Shown piece after piece: positions 15,136 through 23,167 of a stretch of DNA of 28,256 nt. The stretch comes from Roseburia_C sp900315735. Lineage in GTDB: Bacteria > Bacillota > Clostridia > Lachnospirales > Lachnospiraceae. Below the pieces are notes generated by a model, which made no database searches, had not been told where the DNA came from, and saw only the letters and a program-made list of their open reading frames with translations. A program made the position numbers and the translations under genes. The DNA is taken from the NCBI GenBank assembly GCA_052118425.1, contig JBQKHF010000037.1; one strand, 5' to 3'. Each line of letters starts with the position of its first letter. The stretch's first letter is position 1.

Positions 15136-15759
15136 ATGGAATTTATTGAAGTTTCAGCAAAAACAGTGGATGATGCAATTACAGAGGCTTCGATTCAGCT
15201 TGGAACCACCAGTGATAAGATTGAGGTAGAAGTTATTGAGAAGGGTTCTACCGGATTTCTTGGAATTAAGAGCAAACCTGCAATCATCAAAGCTCGCAAG
15301 AAGAATGACACAGTTGATAATATCCGTGAGTTCTTGGAAAATGTATTTTCTGCTATGAATATGGAAGTTGCCATTGATATTAAGAAAGCAGAAGATGATA
15401 AGGTTTATGAAGTAGAATTAAGCGGTAAAGAAATGGGACTGCTGATTGGTAAGAGAGGACAGACTTTGGATTCTCTTCAGTATCTTACAAATCTTGCTGT
15501 TAATAAACATTCTGATGGATATATCAAAGTTAAACTTGATACCGAAGATTATCGCCAGAGAAGAAAAGATACTCTGGAAAATCTTGCAAAGAATATTGCA
15601 TATAAGGTTAAGAGAACCAAACGTCCGGTATCTTTAGAGCCGATGAATCCATTTGAAAGAAGAGTAATTCATTCTGCATTGCAGGGTGACAGATATGTAG
15701 AGACTCACAGCGAGGGAGAAGAACCTTTCCGCCATGTAGTTGTTACATTAAAAAAATAA
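15136..15759 (+). CDS. khpB: RNA-binding protein KhpB/Jag
   Basis: This 207-residue protein has three domains in order. The Jag N-terminal domain (1-~50) contains GSTGFLGIKSKPA, the KH domain (~70-150) has the GxxG loop LIGKRGQTLDSLQ, and the R3H domain has NPFERRVIHSAL (R-x3-H) near 175. In Firmicutes it forms a complex with KhpA and influences cell division and sRNA regulation. It is co-transcribed with yidC as the ribosome site GGGGG directly follows the yidC stop. A 15-bp hairpin follows the gene. Confidence 0.95.
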   Translation: MEFIEVSAKTVDDAITEASIQLGTTSDKIEVEVIEKGSTGFLGIKSKPAIIKARKKNDTVDNIREFLENVFSAMNMEVAIDIKKAEDDKVYEVELSGKEMGLLIGKRGQTLDSLQYLTNLAVNKHSDGYIKVKLDTEDYRQRRKDTLENLAKNIAYKVKRTKRPVSLEPMNPFERRVIHSALQGDRYVETHSEGEEPFRHVVVTLKK

Positions 15760-15787
15760 TTTAAAAATTTTATAAGAAAATGATTTC

Positions 15788-15833
15788 ATAAGAGTTATAA
15801 AATGATATAATTATACCGTTTTATAACTCTTAT
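15788..15833 (+). terminator. 15-bp perfect hairpin between khpB and mnmE
   Basis: ATAAGAGTTATAAAA (15788-15802) pairs perfectly with TTTTATAACTCTTAT (15819-15833) across a 16-base loop. The tail is ATATT, not a T-run, so it is at best a weak terminator. The loop holds TATAAT at 15806-15811, a possible -10 for mnmE transcription, so the site may combine termination and initiation. Confidence 0.5.
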
Positions 15834-15878
15834 ATATTACACAGATAATATGAGAATTCTTATATTAAGGAGATTTCT

Positions 15879-17264
15879 ATGAAGACAGAGACTATTGCAG
15901 CAATTGCTTCTGCTATGACGAATTCCGGAATTGGAATTATCCGTATCAGCGGAGAAGATGCTTTTGATGTAATTGATAAGATATACCGGCCACAAAAAGG
16001 AAACAAGCTTTTATCACAGTGTAAGAGCCATACCATTCATTATGGCCATATCTATGATGAAGATGAAATGATAGATGAAGTAATGGTTCTTCTGATGCGG
16101 GCACCGAACAGTTATACCAGAGAGGATACTGTGGAAATTGACTGCCACGGTGGAACACTTGTGATGCGGCGCATTTTAGAAGTTGTGCTGAAAAATGGAG
16201 CAAGACCGGCAGAACCGGGAGAGTTCACTAAGCGGGCATTTTTAAATGGACGTATTGATTTAAGCCAGGCAGAGTCTGTCATGGATGTCATTTCTTCGAA
16301 GAATGATTTTGCATTGAAAAGCTCCATGCAGCAGTTAAATGGAGCACTTACGGAGAAAATCAAAGAAATTCGTGGTAAAATCATACATGAGATTGCATTT
16401 ATTGAGTCTGCTTTAGATGATCCGGAGCATATTAGTATCGATGGATATGGAGAGAATCTTCTTATTATAATAGAAGAACTGATGCAGAAGATGAATAAGA
16501 TGATTGCATCTTCGGAAAATGGCAGTCTTTTAAAGGAAGGTATTAATACGGTGATTGTTGGAAAGCCAAATGCCGGAAAGTCTTCTTTATTGAATGCGCT
16601 GGTAGGAAGAGAGCGGGCAATTGTAACAGATATTGCCGGAACTACCCGTGATGTATTGGAAGAGCAGATTAATCTGAATGGTATTACCCTTAATATCATG
16701 GATACTGCAGGAATCAGAAGTACTGAGGATGTAGTAGAAAAGATTGGTGTGGATAAAGCACTGTCACTTGTGGATAAAGCTGATTTTATTATCTATGTGG
16801 TGGATACTTCTACTGCATTGGATGAAAATGATGAAAAGATTATCGATGCCATTCGGGAAAAGAAGGCAATTATTTTATTAAATAAATCTGATTTAACCCA
16901 GGTAACCGGAGAAGAAGAGATAAAAGAAAAATTATCCGGTGCAGCTCATAAGATGATAGCTATTTCTGCAAAAGAAAATCTTGGAATTGATGTATTAGAA
17001 GAAACTATTACGGAAATGTTTTTCCATGGAACGATTTCATTTAATGATGAAGTATATATTACCAATATCAGACATAAGACTGCATTGATTCAGGCGGTGG
17101 AGAGTCTGAAGTTAGTAAAACAGAGTGTGGAAAATGGAATGCCGGAAGACTTTTATTCCATCGACCTTATGAATGCTTATGAAGAACTGGGTACCATCAT
17201 CGGAGAAGCAGTAGAAGATGATCTGGTAAATGAGATTTTCAGTAAATTCTGTATGGGTAAATAA
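15879..17264 (+). CDS. mnmE: tRNA uridine-5-carboxymethylaminomethyl modification GTPase MnmE
   Basis: This 461-residue GTPase acts with MnmG to modify the wobble uridine of several tRNAs. The N-terminal folate-binding domain (1-~118) includes SYTREDTVEIDCHGG. The helical domain is interrupted by the G domain: G1 GKPNAGKS (228-235), G2 TTRD (255-258), G3 DTAG (275-278) and G4 NKSD (~336). The C-terminal CMGK (458-461) carries the conserved catalytic-site cysteine. The ribosome site AAGGAG precedes the ATG. mnmG begins 30 bases downstream. Confidence 0.97.
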   Translation: MKTETIAAIASAMTNSGIGIIRISGEDAFDVIDKIYRPQKGNKLLSQCKSHTIHYGHIYDEDEMIDEVMVLLMRAPNSYTREDTVEIDCHGGTLVMRRILEVVLKNGARPAEPGEFTKRAFLNGRIDLSQAESVMDVISSKNDFALKSSMQQLNGALTEKIKEIRGKIIHEIAFIESALDDPEHISIDGYGENLLIIIEELMQKMNKMIASSENGSLLKEGINTVIVGKPNAGKSSLLNALVGRERAIVTDIAGTTRDVLEEQINLNGITLNIMDTAGIRSTEDVVEKIGVDKALSLVDKADFIIYVVDTSTALDENDEKIIDAIREKKAIILLNKSDLTQVTGEEEIKEKLSGAAHKMIAISAKENLGIDVLEETITEMFFHGTISFNDEVYITNIRHKTALIQAVESLKLVKQSVENGMPEDFYSIDLMNAYEELGTIIGEAVEDDLVNEIFSKFCMGK

Positions 17265-17294
17265 TTATATTTAGATAGAAAGAAGGATAATGAA

Positions 17295-19172
17295 ATGTCG
17301 GTAATCGAAGAGACATATGATGTGTGTGTGGTTGGAGCAGGCCATGCAGGTTGTGAAGCAGCACTTGCCTGTGCCAGAATGGGACTTGAAACCATTATAT
17401 TTACAGTAAGTGTAGACAGTATTGCGATGATGCCTTGTAATCCAAATATTGGAGGAAGCTCCAAGGGACATCTGGTTCGTGAAATTGATGCTCTGGGTGG
17501 ACAGATGGGAATCAATATTGATAAAACTTTTATCCAGTCAAAGATGTTAAATAAATCAAAGGGTCCGGCAGTACATTCTCTTCGTGCCCAGGCAGATAAG
17601 GCTGCTTACAGTATGGAAATGCGTAAGACTCTGCAGTCTACGGAACATCTTACCATAAGACAGGCGGAAGTATCTGAAATTATTACAGAAGATAATAAGA
17701 TTGCTGGTGTTAAGACATTTTCCGGAGCAATTTATCACAGTAAGGCTGTTGTATTGTGTACCGGAACTTATCTTCGTGCAAGATGTCTCTATGGAGATGT
17801 AATTAATTATACGGGACCGAACGGTTTACAGCCAGCCAATCATCTTACGGATTCCTTAAAAGCCCATGGAGTAGAAATGTTCCGCTTTAAGACAGGAACT
17901 CCGGCAAGAATGGATAAAAATACTATTGATTTCAGTAAAATGACAGAGCAGACCGGCGATGAGAGAGTAGTGCCATTTTCCTTTACGACAGACCCGGAAA
18001 GTGTTCAGATAGAGCAGGTATCCTGCTGGCTTACCTATACAAATCCGAAAACCCATGAGATTATCCGTTCAAATCTCGACCGTTCTCCAATCTATGCAGG
18101 TGTCATCGAAGGAACGGGTCCTAGATATTGCCCTTCCATTGAGGATAAAGTGGTAAAATTTGCCGATAAGGAAAGACATCAGGTATTTTTAGAGCCGGAA
18201 GGCTTAAATACCAATGAAATGTATGTGGGTGGAATGAGCAGTTCTCTTCCGGAAGACGTTCAGTATGCAATGTACCGTACGGTTCCGGGACTGGAACATG
18301 CGAAGATTGTAAGAAATGCTTATGCGATAGAGTATGACTGTATCAATCCGAACCAGTTATTACCTACGCTGGAGTTTAAGAATATCAAGGGATTGTTCAG
18401 CGGCGGTCAGTTTAACGGAAGTTCCGGTTATGAGGAAGCTGCAGCTCAGGGTATTGTTGCCGGAATCAATGCAGCTTTATATGTAAAAGAGAAGGAACAG
18501 CTTGTATTGCATCGTTCCGAGTCTTATATCGGAGTCTTAATTGATGATTTGGTTACAAAAGAGAATCATGAACCTTATCGAATGATGACATCCCGTGCAG
18601 AGTATCGTTTGTTATTACGTCAGGATAATGCAGACCTTCGTCTGAGTAAATATGGTTATCAGGTTGGACTCATTTCTCAGGAAAGATATGACTGGGTAGT
18701 AAAAAAAGAAAAATTAATTCAAGATGAAATAAATAGGGTAGAGTCAGTAACTATCGGTGCCAGAGAGAATGTACAGAAGCTTTTAGAGAAATATGGAAGT
18801 ACTCCTTTGAATACCGGAACCCGTCTGACGGAACTGATTCGCAGACCGGAACTGGATTATGAAATACTGGCTCCAATTGATGAGGGTAGACCGGAACTTC
18901 CAGAAGAAGTGCGGGAACAGGTTAATATCAATATTAAGTACGACGGATATATCAAACGTCAGATCAAACAGGTGGAGCATTTTAAGAAACTTGAAAATAA
19001 GAAAATTCCGGATGACTTCGATTATGATGCAGTAGACAGTCTTCGTATCGAAGCAAGACAGAAGTTAAAGCTTTATCGTCCGGTTTCCATTGGACAGGCT
19101 TCAAGAATCTCCGGTGTATCACCTGCAGATATTACGATGTTATTAGTCTATATGGAACAGGTAAAGAAATAG
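17295..19172 (+). CDS. mnmG: tRNA uridine-5-carboxymethylaminomethyl modification enzyme MnmG
   Basis: This is a 625-residue FAD enzyme, the partner of MnmE. The dinucleotide-binding motif GAGHAGCEA is at 14-22, with the family segment MPCNPNIGGSSKGHLVREID at ~47-66, GGQFNGSSGYEEAAAQG near 376, and the C-terminal tRNA-binding domain ending SRISGVSPADITMLLVY. The length is normal. The gene lies between mnmE and rsmG, the classic gidA-gidB order. Confidence 0.97.
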   Translation: MSVIEETYDVCVVGAGHAGCEAALACARMGLETIIFTVSVDSIAMMPCNPNIGGSSKGHLVREIDALGGQMGINIDKTFIQSKMLNKSKGPAVHSLRAQADKAAYSMEMRKTLQSTEHLTIRQAEVSEIITEDNKIAGVKTFSGAIYHSKAVVLCTGTYLRARCLYGDVINYTGPNGLQPANHLTDSLKAHGVEMFRFKTGTPARMDKNTIDFSKMTEQTGDERVVPFSFTTDPESVQIEQVSCWLTYTNPKTHEIIRSNLDRSPIYAGVIEGTGPRYCPSIEDKVVKFADKERHQVFLEPEGLNTNEMYVGGMSSSLPEDVQYAMYRTVPGLEHAKIVRNAYAIEYDCINPNQLLPTLEFKNIKGLFSGGQFNGSSGYEEAAAQGIVAGINAALYVKEKEQLVLHRSESYIGVLIDDLVTKENHEPYRMMTSRAEYRLLLRQDNADLRLSKYGYQVGLISQERYDWVVKKEKLIQDEINRVESVTIGARENVQKLLEKYGSTPLNTGTRLTELIRRPELDYEILAPIDEGRPELPEEVREQVNINIKYDGYIKRQIKQVEHFKKLENKKIPDDFDYDAVDSLRIEARQKLKLYRPVSIGQASRISGVSPADITMLLVYMEQVKK

Positions 19173-19203
19173 GAAGAATAGTAGGAAGAATGAGGATATC
19201 TTA

Positions 19204-19926
19204 ATGGCATATGATTTTACAAAAATGCGCAATATTCTATCAGACTGGAAGCTGGAACTTACTGCAGAGAAAGAGCAGCAGTTTCTGACTTTCTATGAAA
19301 TGCTGGTAGAAAAGAATAAAGTAATGAATCTTACTGCAATCACAGAATTTGATGATGTTGTGGAGAAACATTTTTTAGATAGTATTTCTCTTTGTCAGGT
19401 GATGGACTTAAAGAAGCCGCTTACTTTATTGGATTTAGGAACCGGAGCCGGCTTTCCGGGAATCCCACTTAAGATTATGTTTCCAGAACTTAAGATCACA
19501 TTGGCAGATTCTTTGAATAAAAGATTGTTATTTTTAAATGAAGTCATGGAAGCACTTAATCTGAAGGATATTGAAATAGTTCATGGAAGAGCAGAGGAGC
19601 TTTCCAGAAGAAAAGATTATCGGGAATCCTTTGATTTATGTGTTTCCAGAGCAGTTGCTAATTTATCCACGTTAAGTGAATATTGCCTACCATTTATCAA
19701 CACAAGCGGCAAATTTATCTCTTATAAGTCTGGAGAGGTGGAAAATGAGCTGAAGGATGCAAAAAAGGCAGTTTTCGTGCTTGGCGGCGAGATAGAAGAT
19801 GTGATTCACTTTACATTGCCGGATAGTGACATCAAACGTTCTTTTGTAGTAATCAATAAGGTTCATGCGACACCAAAAGCATATCCGCGTAAGGCTGGAA
19901 CACCATCAAAAAGCCCTTTAAAGTAA
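19204..19926 (+). CDS. rsmG: 16S rRNA (guanine527-N7)-methyltransferase RsmG
   Basis: This 240-residue SAM-dependent enzyme methylates G527 of 16S rRNA; its loss gives low-level streptomycin resistance in other bacteria. The SAM site is LLDLGTGAGFPGIPLKI (~79-95), preceded by NLTAITEFDDVVEKHFLDS and followed by LCVSRAVANL. It ends with YPRKAGTPSKSPL, the typical RsmG C-terminus. It is the last gene of the rightward block and is followed by a strong terminator. Confidence 0.97.
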   Translation: MAYDFTKMRNILSDWKLELTAEKEQQFLTFYEMLVEKNKVMNLTAITEFDDVVEKHFLDSISLCQVMDLKKPLTLLDLGTGAGFPGIPLKIMFPELKITLADSLNKRLLFLNEVMEALNLKDIEIVHGRAEELSRRKDYRESFDLCVSRAVANLSTLSEYCLPFINTSGKFISYKSGEVENELKDAKKAVFVLGGEIEDVIHFTLPDSDIKRSFVVINKVHATPKAYPRKAGTPSKSPLK

Positions 19927-19946
19927 AAATTAAAATTAGATTAAAT

Positions 19947-19983
19947 AAAAAGGATAACAAATTTTTATTTGTTATCCTTTTTT
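19947..19983 (+). terminator. Intrinsic terminator after rsmG
   Basis: A 15-bp perfect stem (19947-19961 with 19968-19982, core AAGGATAACAAA/TTTGTTATCCTT) with a 6-base loop and an overlapping T-run. It could also act on the minus strand against the convergent hydrolase transcript because of its A-run on the other side. Confidence 0.9.
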
Positions 19984-20003
19984 GATTTACGCGAGTAGCG
20001 AGA

Positions 20004-20064
20004 AAAATCCGAGAAGAAAAGAAGGAGTCAAGCTTGCTTGAGAGAACTTTTTTTCTCGGATTTT
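20004..20064. repeat. Long imperfect hairpin
   Basis: AAAATCCGAGA (20004-20014) pairs with TCTCGGATTTT (20054-20064). The stem continues with about seven A/G:T/C pairs, then an internal loop, then TCAAGC-TT-GCTTGA at the tip. It is flanked by GCGAGTAGCGAG on the left and GGCGAGCACCGCG on the right. There is no open frame. It lies after the rsmG terminator, so it is probably not that gene's terminator. It could be a dispersed element or a structured RNA, or the terminator of the convergent hydrolase gene read from the minus strand. Confidence 0.6.
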
Positions 20065-20084
20065 GGCGAGCACCGCGATAACTC

Positions 20085-20185
20085 GAGAAACTCGCAAAGC
20101 GTGTTTCTCATAGTTTATGCGTGAAACTCGCCAAGTGTATTTTTCATAGTTGCCATGCATTCGTAAGAGGCTGCCGGTAGCAGGT
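20085..20185 (+). repeat. Dispersed two-hairpin repeat, copy A (with internal duplication)
   Basis: GAGAAAC (20085-20091) pairs with GTTTCTC (20103-20109) around TCGCAAAGCGT. A second diverged unit follows at 20121-20158 (GTGAAACTCGCCAAGTGT...). Then comes ATTCGTAAGAGG and a small hairpin CTGC/GCAG (20171-20183). Related sequences occur at 23214-23290 and 26430-26495. Confidence 0.6.
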
Positions 20186-20229
20186 TCTGTAGATAAAGAT
20201 TTTTATATTATTTTCAATGACTGGTTTTA

Positions 20230-21174
20230 TTACTGTAAGAACATTAAGACAACCTCTTTGAATCTATCCGGCATTTCAAGCTGCGGGAGATATCTGGAGT
20301 TGGAAATGTAGGTTGCTTCGATATTCTTATTTAAGTGAAGATATTTTTCTGTAATAGCTACAGCATTGTTTCTTTCTCTGCTGGAAATGATGTAGAGATT
20401 GTCTGCTTTTTTTACAGCGTTGGTGATATCAATATTGACATAATTACCTTTGGTGCTGGCAAGCAGATATTTTCCGGCACTGTTACCCTTATGTGCAGAT
20501 TCAAAATAAGTATCCTCTAATTTGGATGAAAGGAAAGTTTTCTTGAAGAAATATTTGCTTTCAATGTAATTACGAATTCTCTTGTGATGCATAATCATAT
20601 TGTAGATAAAGGTTCCAAGAATCGGAATCTCTAAAATCGTTTTGGCAGCCTTTGTCTCTTTGGTTGGCATTTCTTTGATGACATTGATATCAGATGGATT
20701 CACCAGAATGATTTTATTGAAGTTATCCGGTTCCATTGCCTGTGCCATAATGACAAAAGAAGAAGAAATACCGGTTACGACTATATTTGCCGCTTCTTTT
20801 ACAATGTCGTGGATAAAATTATTGATTAACTGTACATATAGAAAGTTGGTATAAGTAATGCCTGGTTTTTCAGAACGACCGCATCCAAGCAGGTCAATGG
20901 TGTAGACAGTATGTTTCTTTTCCAGACGATGTACAATTTTGCTCCACTCTTTGGCAGAAGAAGCAGGATTCAGTTCATGAATCAGAACAACCGGAGTACC
21001 TTTACCGTAAACAGTATAGAAGATGTCACCATTTTTCCAGTGATACATATTTCCCTCTTCGGTACTGAGAAGATTCTTTTGTCCTGCAGTATAATCTACA
21101 ATTCGATTTATAATATACATGCCGGCAACAGCAGTAGTAGTGATGCCGATTACTTTTTTCAGATTATTGCTCAT
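20230..21174 (-). CDS. Alpha/beta-hydrolase-fold protein, probably catalytically degenerate
   Basis: This 314-residue protein has a hydrophobic N-terminus (residues ~8-25) that could be a membrane anchor. The fold is recognisable: VVLIHELNP at 62-70, where the oxyanion HG is usual; YTIDLLGCGRSEKPG at 91-105; and a nucleophile elbow VTGISSSF at 133-140 with S137 but GxSxS instead of GxSxG. The expected acid loop reads IISSRERNN (263-270), and the expected histidine loop reads SNSRYLPQLEMP (291-302) with tyrosine where histidine normally sits. It is transcribed against its neighbours and against the replication direction, from its own promoter. The role is unknown; it may bind rather than hydrolyse a ligand. 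The ribosome site GGGAGGG supports the ATG at 21174. Confidence 0.75.
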   Translation of the reverse strand: MSNNLKKVIGITTTAVAGMYIINRIVDYTAGQKNLLSTEEGNMYHWKNGDIFYTVYGKGTPVVLIHELNPASSAKEWSKIVHRLEKKHTVYTIDLLGCGRSEKPGITYTNFLYVQLINNFIHDIVKEAANIVVTGISSSFVIMAQAMEPDNFNKIILVNPSDINVIKEMPTKETKAAKTILEIPILGTFIYNMIMHHKRIRNYIESKYFFKKTFLSSKLEDTYFESAHKGNSAGKYLLASTKGNYVNIDITNAVKKADNLYIISSRERNNAVAITEKYLHLNKNIEATYISNSRYLPQLEMPDRFKEVVLMFLQ

Positions 21175-21206
21175 TGTAATCCCTCCCTAAAGTTTATGAT
21201 ACTTTT

Positions 21207-21235
21207 ATTATAAACAAAAATATGCTGCTTTACAA
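21207..21235 (-). promoter_or_regulatory. Promoter of the alpha/beta-hydrolase gene
   Basis: On the minus strand -35 TTGTAA (21230-21235) and -10 TATAAT (21207-21212) are 17 bases apart, about 33 bases before the start codon. Confidence 0.65.
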
Positions 21236-21255
21236 TTAAAATCATGGAATAAGGC

Positions 21256-21284
21256 TTTTCAGATAGAAAAAAATAGTTTACAAT
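21256..21284 (+). promoter_or_regulatory. Candidate promoter of the kinase-regulator operon
   Basis: TTTTCA (21256-21261) and TACAAT (21279-21284) are 17 bases apart. The -35 is weak. Start of transcription would fall just upstream of the palindrome at 21303-21316. Confidence 0.4.
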
Positions 21285-21302
21285 TATTATGTATACCATA
21301 CA

Positions 21303-21316
21303 AGAACATATGTTCT
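21303..21316. promoter_or_regulatory. LexA-box-like palindrome before the kinase gene
   Basis: AGAACATATGTTCT is a perfect 14-base palindrome. Its core GAAC-ATAT-GTTC matches the Gram-positive LexA (SOS) consensus CGAAC-RNRY-GTTCG except for the outermost bases. It lies between the candidate promoter and the AGGAGG ribosome site, a position where a bound repressor would block transcription. The LexA assignment is inference; the palindrome itself is seen. Confidence 0.5.
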
Positions 21317-21326
21317 AGGAGGAGCT

Positions 21327-22349
21327 ATGATTAGAGAATATCTGGAGAAGATTCAGAAGGAATTAATAGATGAAAAGAGAGAGACAGAAAAGCAGATTAT
21401 TGCTCTTGAAAATGCTGAAAAAGAAAATGTAAAGTTTATTGAGCTTCTGGATGAAACCAATGATCCAAATTATGAAGCATTTACTCCAAGGACAGTGAAT
21501 GCCCGTAACAAAGAAAAAATTAATGAGTTAAAAGTACAGCAGAAAAGTATTATCAAAGAAAAGTCAGAGTTGCAGACAAAGTTATATGATGTACAAAGAC
21601 GTTTGGAAGAGTGTGAATCAATTATTCAGTGTGAACGGGAAAAGGAAACAATTGCCCAGCAGTATCAGAACGAAGATAATGCAGAATATAAGATTCAGTT
21701 ATTAGAAGCACAGGAACTGGAGCGTCAGCGTATCGCAAGAGATTTACATGATTCTACAGTACAGGATCTTACCAGCATGCTTCATAAGATAGAACTTTCC
21801 ATGCGTGTAATGGATATGGATCCGCAGCGTTGCAAAATGGAATTATCAAACGTACTGGATAATATTCGTAATGTAATAAGTAATACAAGAAAAATGATAT
21901 ATAATCTCAGACCAATGTCGGTAGATGATATCGGTATAGATGTTACACTGAAACATGCTATTGCAAAGATAGAACAGGAGTGGAACCGGAAGATAGAATA
22001 TATTATAATAGGAAAACCGTTTCACGTGAAACCTGTTGTTGCATTGTCTTTATTACGAATTATGCAGGAGGCATGTACCAATGCATTGAAATATGCTGAT
22101 GCAAAAGAAATATGTGTTGTATTAGAGTATACAGAAAATGATATATCTCTTGTAATAGAAGATGATGGTATTGGATTCAATACACAAAAGAAAGTAACAA
22201 GAACAAAGAATTCCGGCTTTGGATTATCTATTATGAAAGAAAGAGTTCATCTTTTATCAGGTGAAATACAGATAGAGAGTGAAGAAGGAAAGGGTACTAC
22301 AATTAGTATTCGTGTACCAAACTTTGTCGAGGAGGATGAAGATGAGTAA
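21327..22349 (+). CDS. Cytoplasmic sensor histidine kinase, DegS/NarX-like (HisKA_3)
   Basis: This 340-residue kinase has no membrane segment. Residues 1-130 are charged and predicted coiled coil. The HisKA_3 dimerisation box is ELERQRIARDLHDSTVQDL with phospho-acceptor H141. The GHKL ATPase has the N-box MQEACTNALKYADA (N252), the G1 box EDDGIGF (278-284) and the G2-like NSGFGLSIMKERV. The architecture resembles DegS, a soluble kinase whose coiled coil senses an internal signal. It overlaps the regulator gene by 8 bases. The palindrome upstream and a parS-like site inside the reading frame (22018-22033) are unusual. The signal is unknown. Confidence 0.88.
   Translation: MIREYLEKIQKELIDEKRETEKQIIALENAEKENVKFIELLDETNDPNYEAFTPRTVNARNKEKINELKVQQKSIIKEKSELQTKLYDVQRRLEECESIIQCEREKETIAQQYQNEDNAEYKIQLLEAQELERQRIARDLHDSTVQDLTSMLHKIELSMRVMDMDPQRCKMELSNVLDNIRNVISNTRKMIYNLRPMSVDDIGIDVTLKHAIAKIEQEWNRKIEYIIIGKPFHVKPVVALSLLRIMQEACTNALKYADAKEICVVLEYTENDISLVIEDDGIGFNTQKKVTRTKNSGFGLSIMKERVHLLSGEIQIESEEGKGTTISIRVPNFVEEDEDE
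22018..22033. promoter_or_regulatory. parS-like site inside the kinase coding sequence
   Basis: CGTTTCACGTGAAACC differs from the bacterial parS consensus TGTTTCACGTGAAACA only at the two outermost bases. It encodes residues P231-F-H-V-K-P236. ParB/Spo0J encoded at 24934-25821 is the expected binder. Confidence 0.8.
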
Positions 22350-22995
22350 AGTGAAAAATAAAATAGAAATAATCATAGCAGATGATCATATGATGATTCG
22401 GGAAGGATTAAAACAGTTACTGGAATTGGATGGTACAATGAAGGTAATCGCAGAAGCAAATGATGGCGAAGAATGCTTAAACTTATTAAATAAGAAAGTG
22501 CATCCGGATATACTTTTACTTGATATAAATATGCCTAAGAAAAATGGTATTGAAGTATTAGAATATATTAAGCAAAATAAAATTCCAGTAAAAGTATTGA
22601 TATTAACAGTACATAATGAAGTAGAGTATTTATTGAAAGCTGTTGATATTGGAATCGATGGATATTTGTTAAAGGATTCCAGTTATGATGAATTGAAAGA
22701 AGCAATAGATGTGGTTATATCTGGAAATACTTATATTCAGCCAAGTCTTCTTCCAGCATTAAATGAAAGCTTAGAAGATTATGCTTTGGATAAAGAAAAA
22801 ATAGATTCTTTAACAAAGCGGGAATTGGATGTACTCCGGTTAATTTCAGAAGGATGCAGTAATAAGAAAATATCTGATGAACTGACAATAAGTGAGCGGA
22901 CAGTAAAGAATCATATCTCACATATATTTAGAAAAATAGATGTGGAAGACAGAACACAAGCTGCTGTATTTGCTATTAGAAACAAGATAAATTAG
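22342..22995 (+). CDS. Response regulator, NarL/FixJ (LuxR-HTH) family
   Basis: This 217-residue partner of the kinase starts at the ATG at 22342, because AGGAGG lies 6 bases upstream; earlier in-frame ATGs lie inside the kinase gene with poor spacing. The receiver domain has acidic pocket ADD (13-15), phospho-acceptor D61 in LLLDINMP and K111 in YLLKDSS. The C-terminal LuxR-type HTH is LTKRELDVLRLISEGCSNKK, then ISERTVKNHISHIFRKI (158-200). It is translated by coupling with the kinase. Targets are unknown; autoregulation through the upstream palindrome is possible. Confidence 0.92.
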   Translation: MSKVKNKIEIIIADDHMMIREGLKQLLELDGTMKVIAEANDGEECLNLLNKKVHPDILLLDINMPKKNGIEVLEYIKQNKIPVKVLILTVHNEVEYLLKAVDIGIDGYLLKDSSYDELKEAIDVVISGNTYIQPSLLPALNESLEDYALDKEKIDSLTKRELDVLRLISEGCSNKKISDELTISERTVKNHISHIFRKIDVEDRTQAAVFAIRNKIN

Positions 22996-23073
22996 AAATA
23001 AAATCTGAAATTTACAATATAAAAAAGTAGAAAACAGTTGTAAATACAGCAAATTCTAGGTATTTTGCAAAAA

Positions 23074-23089
23074 TGTTTCACGTGAAACA
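23074..23089. promoter_or_regulatory. parS site (perfect consensus)
   Basis: TGTTTCACGTGAAACA is identical to the conserved bacterial parS sequence bound by ParB/Spo0J, which is encoded 1.8 kb downstream. It lies in the non-coding stretch after the response regulator. Confidence 0.95.
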
Positions 23090-23167
23090 TTGATAGAAAA
23101 ACGCCTGTGAAACATAAATTAGATACAAGATTTAGTATTAATAAAAAAATAAGTCTACAATATTATG

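Noticed and set aside
16112..16699. 195-residue leftward open frame inside mnmE
   Set aside because: Antisense shadow of mnmE; no start signals and no recognisable domain.
22279..22341. Longer start of the response regulator inside the kinase gene
   Set aside because: AGGAGG at 22330-22335 sets the ATG at 22342; residues before it do not belong to a receiver domain.
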